From Carettochelys insculpta (taxonomy: Eukaryota; Chordata; Testudines; Carettochelyidae): a DNA stretch of 64,000 nucleotides. This document shows, in pieces, positions 58,328-64,000 of this stretch (positions within the stretch are counted from its first letter, which is position 1; each line of letters starts with the position of its first letter). A model generated the notes under the pieces. That model saw only the letters and a list, made by a program, of their open reading frames with translations. It did not search any database and was not told where the DNA came from. Location: positions 34,653,501-34,717,500 of the forward strand of contig NC_134150.1 in NCBI RefSeq assembly GCF_033958435.1. The letters run 5' to 3'. Made by a program: the position numbers and the translations under genes.

Positions 58328-58655
58328 CAGGTTGAACCTCTCTAATCTGAAATTCTCTCGTCTGGCTTACTCCATAATCCAGCATGATTTTAGTTAATTG
58401 GATGACCACTTACCATGGGTGTGGCCAAGTTTCCTGTGGCCCCCATAAAGTTCGTTTCCAGCCACCAGTCCTGGTTCTCAGTGTTCTGTGCTGTTATTTA
58501 GCTGTAATTTACCCCTAAATGTCTTCTAAGAGCCCAGTAAGCAGTGAAAGTATGGATAATGCTGCTAGACAATATTGGCCTTCAGTGGTCCAGCAAATTC
58601 TCTCGTCTGCTACTGGTCAGGTCCCGAGCATGCCAGATGAGAGAGGTTCAACCTG
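58328..58655. mobile_element. pogo/Tigger-like MITE with TA target duplication
   Basis: Left end CAGGTTGAACCTCTCTAATC and right end (reverse complement) CAGGTTGAACCTCTCTCATC; flanks are TA on both sides (58326-58327 and 58656-58657). CAGGTTGA ends and TA duplication fit the pogo branch of Tc1/mariner. The 328-bp interior has no transposase. Confidence 0.8.
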
Positions 58656-60501
58656 TACCTTCTACTGTGCTGCTGATGTTGCTCTTTACCTATAAATTCA
58701 GGGAGATGAAGGAAGCCACATTGCGATCTGGTTTATAAGTGGGGTAATCTAAGCATATGTCATGTTAGACTAAAACTGATATAAAAAGCTTCCTTTTTCC
58801 TCAAATTTGTCTGTGCCTCCAGTTTTTGGATTAACAATCTCCATTTCTTTAATTACTTTCTTGTACCCAAATGTGCAGTGCTGCCAAGTCTTGCAAACTG
58901 ATGGTGAATCATGGGATATGGCTCCCTGCTGGAAGAGTTCTTGCGAAGCCTGAATGAGATCCTTCATTCCTGTGATTTTAATGTCCATTTCTGGACCTCT
59001 GGGCTAGGCACACATGCAGTTCTGTATGACGACCTTGGGCCTAAGGACACAAAATCTGCTATGCCACTGAACCCTGCTTTTATACATGTAACCTGAGCAG
59101 AGACAGGGTTGGGGCAGCAGAAGGATGGGAAAAGGGGAGCCAGAGAGAAAAGCTGCTATCAGACCTGGCCTTCCTGCTGCACTTGGCTTCATCTCAGCCC
59201 AGTGACCACTGGCAGCTTTTTCTTTATCTTCCTACCACCATTGCCTCCTGATGCCCTGAGAGATTTCTCTTCCTCAGAGCTGGGGAGTCCATGAAGTGGT
59301 GCTGCAGGGACCCAGGCTGAGGAGAAGTCTGAGTCAGCAGGAAGGAAGAATAATTTTTTTTAGAAAAATGTATTATTTTGGACACATACTTCATCTGTTT
59401 AAAATTCAATGTAGTTGTACCAAAATTACAAATAGAATGACAGTTTTTTGCATTTGTGTGTGTGAGTGAAATTATTATTTTAGAAACAATGTCTGAGCAT
59501 TACAAATACAATTGCTGCACTGAGGAACAGACTGCTCTGCTTCAGTAAGGATTTTCTAGCTATTTCAAAGGTGGCTGATATTGTAAAGATGGTTGCAACT
59601 CACAAATATTTACTGCAAAACTAGGTAAACAGGGCGAATGTTTTGTTACTTAGACAGCCATTGTTCATTTTCCAGCTGTTGTATGGTATATTATAAAACA
59701 GCACAATTCTTGTTTAGGGTGAAAGTACAGGTGACTGGGCTGGAGAATATGCAGGAGTATCTAGGCAGCTCCCAGGCAGCAGCCCAGGGAGACAGCAAAG
59801 CAGGATCCCTGCCTGTTGCATCCTGAAGCTACTCAAAATGGCTGGCAGCTCCCTCCGTGTGCTTCTCTGGGAGCCACCAGCTATTTTGAGCAGCCTCAGA
59901 CTGCAGCAGGCAAACAGCCGGCCTTGTAGTCCCAACAAAGCAGATTAAAAGGCTTTGCCGGCCAGGTCCAACCAGCGGGCCATATCCTACCTGCTCCTGG
60001 TCTAGTACAAATGCTACTGACTTGATTTAAACATATGCGTTGGACTCTTCTCCTAATTTTGTGTGTGTCTGTGTGTATGTGATTTGCTGTGGACTCACTA
60101 ATGAAGCTGGCTTTTCTCTTACAAGCACCCAGACAATTTACTTAAATTTAGGATAAAACCAACACTTTCAACATGAAAACCCTTTCACAGTCTCTCATTA
60201 TAGCCTACTAGATAGTAGAAGCATTGAACCAAATGCATTGCTGGGGAATTGCTTTATTTGACCCATTGGTTAATAATATCCAATAGGTAACTAACCTCTT
60301 TCGACAGGGAACATAGACTTATTATTCCTTACGTGGCCATAGGCCACAGAAACTTCCACATTTATACTACAATATCAGAAACTGGTTGCTTACCATTGAG
60401 TCTGTGCTTTGTCAGTGTCCAAGGAATTTTAAAAAAACAATGATAAATATGTGAATGGAACATTAACTAAGGAACCTAACATTTACCAGCACTTGCATTC
60501 C
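58656..60501. other. No gene; one probable hAT end
   Basis: 59825-59999 is GC-rich and ends AGCGGGCCATATCCTACCTG, CTCCTG, followed by gtctagta, like the right end of a hAT element with a TCTAG-type target. No left end was found. Remaining sequence is unremarkable; frames of up to 74 codons. Confidence 0.4.
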
Positions 60502-60516
60502 ATTGTCAGTCATATT

Positions 60517-60791
60517 GAATAGTAACAGAGAGTAAGCCGTGCTAGCCTATCCACTATCAAAACAAAAAGCAGTCAAGTAGCACTTTAAAGACTAGCAAAA
60601 TAGTTTATTAGGTGAGCTTTCGTGGGACAGACCCACTTCTTCAGACCATATCCAGACCTATTCAGACATATCCAGACATATTGAGTCTGTTCTGGTCTGG
60701 ATATGGTCTGAAGTGGGTCTGCCCCACGAAAGCTCACCTAATAAACTATTTTGCTAGTCTTTAAAGTGCTACTTGACTGCTTTTTGTTTTG
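60517..60791. mobile_element. Foldback retroposon with a perfect 15-bp target duplication
   Basis: Flanked by attgtcagtcatatt at 60502-60516 and 60792-60806, identical. It has a ~40-bp head (GAGAGTAAGCCGTGCTAGCC), then two ~98-bp inverted arms (60560-60657 and 60692-60790) that agree almost perfectly: CAAAACAAAAAGCAGTCAAG against CTTGACTGCTTTTTGTTTTG, with CTTTCGTGGGACAGACCCAC inside. The long duplication implies reverse-transcription-based insertion, not cut-and-paste. The family is common in turtles, but I cannot name it. Confidence 0.8.
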
Positions 60792-60806
60792 ATTGTCAGT
60801 CATATT

Positions 60807-63800
60807 CTTACATCCAGAGGAGTATAACACATGCCAAAGGGCAAACAAATAAAATGTTGCAATGAATGGGAAAGATATTGTTTCACTTTATCTAGAGCAG
60901 AAAATAATATACTACATGCACACACTTACCCCCAACATTACTGATAAACTGTCTGGAGAACTGTCCTCCATACACACTAATTAAGGATCTGATTTGTGCT
61001 GCCCTTGAACTCTGTGTCAGAACTTGTCTCCTTCTTCCCCTGACTTAGTCTAGTCTGCAAGCCCAGATACCTAACTACAAATGCTGATTCAATTGCCTAA
61101 AATTAGGATGTAGGAGTCTAAAGGTGAATTTAGATAAATAACTATTGCACACAATTTTGAATATTGAGCCTGCTGTGTTTACATTGGGGGTAGGGGGAGA
61201 CTGATGTTATTTAATCATTGTCTTAGTCATTGTGAGCCTAGCTTTGAAAAACTGCTAACTTAAAATTATGTCCTATTTAGGCATGCAGCTTTGAGAAGCA
61301 GGCTGACAGCTGCTGTTGTAACCGTGCTTCAGATTTGAGACATAGGGACTATAAGATTAAGATGGAATGCAGTAGCAGTTCTGATGGGCTCTGAAGGCAT
61401 CCATAGGAGGCTGCCATGATGTAGGAGACAGAGCTTTGAGTATCAGGGTCTTGCTGTCACATTTCATTTTTTGAGAAATATGTTCATGCCAAACTCTTGT
61501 GTGATGGGATGAATGATCACAGCAATAGTCATTGAAATATTAGAAATGAAACAAGAATTGAATCCCACTTAGAACTGCCAGAGCTAGAGAGAGAGAGAAA
61601 GAACTGTATGTGGCATTTATAAAAATAACTTAAACATCCTAATTCTTTACAAAATCAAGGTGAAAAGGAAAATTGAAATTAAACATCCAAAAATAAATGG
61701 AATATTACACTAATATTTATACACCTGTGTATCAGAAAGCTGGCAAGATGTTATCAAATGGATCTGCATTAAACAAGAAAACAACTGTGGGAAAAATAAA
61801 AGAACAGTGGCATAATTTAACAAATCTGTATTTGGGCTAGTGCCAGCTATAGGCTTTCACAAGGATTTCTAAAAAAATATTTAAAAAAAATAATTTTCTG
61901 GGAAAGTGTAAAACGCTGATAATCTAGTATCTCACAATACATACTCCCCACATTGAGGGGCATATTAATACTATTAATTTGTCTAAATTTGTATTAAATA
62001 ATACATAAATATAGGCTGCTTTGCAAAGATGGTTTGGAGCTCTGCCATTCAGATTATATTTAAACAGTATTATGATATTCCAAAATGCAGGAACTTGACG
62101 CTGTGTCTTATGATTTGAATAACCATCATCTGCTGTGCTAAATATCCAGAGTCTCTTCTTCATCACCAAGTTACTGGCAACCACTTTCAAGCCACTCTTT
62201 TGAGAATACCACTGCAAAAAAAAAGTGACTAGTCACTAACAAGCTCTTCCTTTCTATATCTAAATATCTTCTCCATACTCATTCTCTGCTGCCTTTGACA
62301 GCATCAGCTAGCCTTGAAACTTCTTCTCCACACTATGTTCTGTAGATTCTCTTGGCATTTTCCAAAGAGCTATTTCTGGCCTCCTCTTTTTTACTTCTGC
62401 TGCACTTGTCACCTGGTTACCCTCCTTCGCTCTCCAAGTTTTCTTTACCTATCAGACACCAGTAGCCCCCAAAATCTACTTTTCTCCTCCCTAACATCTG
62501 TTTTGGCTTCCAATTCACCATTTGCTTAGACTACATCAGAAAAATTGAAAGGCTCATTTTAACTACAAAAGCCTCTTCAATCCCACCCATTTCTTCAATA
62601 ATTAAACTTTTCATGATGTTAATATAAAAGGTAGGGGGGCTGTGTTAATAAAGACAGACAGTGTAGTGCATCATTGTAAAGGACCACCATGCTGTAAACA
62701 TGTGGATTTTTGCATGTTTCTGCTATTTCTGCTATTTTTATCTTAACAGTGCAAACAAGTGCTATTAGTAAAACACAATTATATTAAAATAGAGAAAGAA
62801 AAGGATCAAGCTCACATATGGGAAAGATTTTCCCTCCAAACTGGCATTCCCCAGAGACATGGTGGGTGACGTAATATTGTTTATTGGACCAACTTCTCCT
62901 GGTGAATGAGACAACTTGTCAGACCACACATCTTTCACCAACAGCAATTGATCCAACAAATGACATTACCTCACTACTCTCCTCCAACACCCTGGGATGA
63001 ATACAGCTGTAACGCTGGCAATCACATTCCAAAAGACAGATGAAATTAAAGCTATTTGGTTCAGAAGACAGCATAATTTTCACTGGCTGCAAGTGAAAAG
63101 GAATTTCAGTCAGCACACTGCTGATTTGCACAAAGGATCTGAGTAATGTCAGTTGCTCCAGACCTCTAACAGTGACCTCACTGGAGTATTTTGCTGCTTG
63201 TTTAAAAGCATCTTCTTGATTCACTACACAACGTTTTTAGCCATACATGAGCCAGGACTTTCTACCTGTACAATAAATCTACCCAGACTGACAAACTCCA
63301 CCAAACTTTGCACTGTCTTTCACGTTATTGTCCCAGCATACTATAGTTAGCATCACTTATTTCCTCCATTGTGGAAGAATTCATCTCACCACCATTGTAG
63401 CTGTTAAAAAAAACAGACTATCACGCATGATCAGGGTGCCAGATCACTGGTATTATACTTTCTACCTCTGCCCCCAACAGTTCTTTGTCAGTGGGAAGGA
63501 ATCAGTCCAGCTGAAAGCCAGTACCATTCATTTCAGTATTTTCAAGTAACGCACATCATATGTATGACAATTTTTTTAAAGATATGACAGCTGATATTTT
63601 GATGCTTTTGCCCTGATGTGGCTTTAAAGAAAACTTGTAAGACTAGATCGATCTTAGCTAGGAATTCTACTAGATGAGTTCTACTGCTGGGAATTTTGGT
63701 CCAGACAGTCTGATTATTCTCTTTTTGCTTTACATTCTATTCCGACAAGACAACAATGGCTAACAATATTTCCTTATAAATGCTTAAGTATTCCAAGCTG

Positions 63801-64000
63801 ACTTGTATTTTTGAATTGTTCATACTGTTGCAATGAAATTCTTATCTTTGAAAGCATGGGCCATAGTTAAAATGGTCTCTTAGACTAACATACTTTTCCT
63901 AGTACCTAAACAGAGTGAAACTTTCCCAAGGGACCTTTTACCTAGCTAAATCCTCAGTTTTGGCTAGAATCTCAGGATTTCAGCAAATCTGTAACTATCC
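60807..64000. other. 3.2 kb without a recognised feature
   Basis: AT-rich; short frames of up to 101 codons (62919-63224 minus) with no domain. No inverted repeats or nameable repeats seen by eye. Confidence 0.5.

Noticed and set aside
62919..63224. 101-codon minus-strand frame
   Set aside because: No recognised domain, no homologous repeat, no exon signals that I could trust.

Overview
The window looks like gene-poor nuclear DNA of a land vertebrate, most probably a turtle (Testudines); a crocodilian is the main alternative. This rests on the repeat content: many CR1 LINE copies in both orientations, a tRNA-headed SINE whose tail matches the CR1 3' end (the Cry I/CR1 arrangement described in turtles), several hAT families, and short DNA transposons bounded by GGCTAYGTCTACAC. 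I recognise no cellular protein gene, tRNA gene, rRNA gene or CRISPR array. All long open frames belong to mobile elements.

Layout. 1-9.2 kb: decayed CR1 pieces, a hAT MITE with near-matching 8-bp target duplication (2260-2587), a foldback, a solo LTR with exact 5-bp duplication (6121-6768) and a second hAT MITE type (8171-8367). 10.4-19.4 kb: a GC-rich repeat, then five short DNA transposons with GGCTAYGTCTACAC-type ends, including two ~0.7 kb sister copies in opposite orientation (11734-12400, 16565-17273). 19.8-22.4 kb: a decayed autonomous hAT element with a BED-finger transposase; a 228-bp deletion derivative lies at 43684-43911. 27.4-28.9 kb: two SINEs, a MITE and a small palindrome with ACTACA-type motifs. 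32.0-33.5 kb: a CR1 split by a 609-bp hAT element. 34-35.4 kb: a foldback-family retroposon and a MITE.

36.6-39.8 kb: a LINE unlike CR1, on the minus strand, with endonuclease, reverse transcriptase and C-terminal zinc finger in one reading frame broken only by two TGA codons. 41-49.3 kb: hAT and MITE copies, including a nearly perfect 425-bp palindrome (44534-44958). 50.8-52.6 kb: a CR1 with an internal deletion. 53.98-57.48 kb: a CR1 with essentially complete ORF2 broken by one frameshift. 57.5-64 kb: a hAT MITE, a pogo/Tigger-like MITE, a foldback retroposon with a perfect 15-bp duplication, then mostly featureless DNA.

How the parts relate. CR1 machinery probably copied the SINEs, since they share a 3' tail. 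The hAT transposase at 20-22 kb is of the kind that would have moved the 43.7 kb derivative. The GGCTAYGTCTACAC elements have no matching transposase here and must depend on one elsewhere. No element is fully intact as read.
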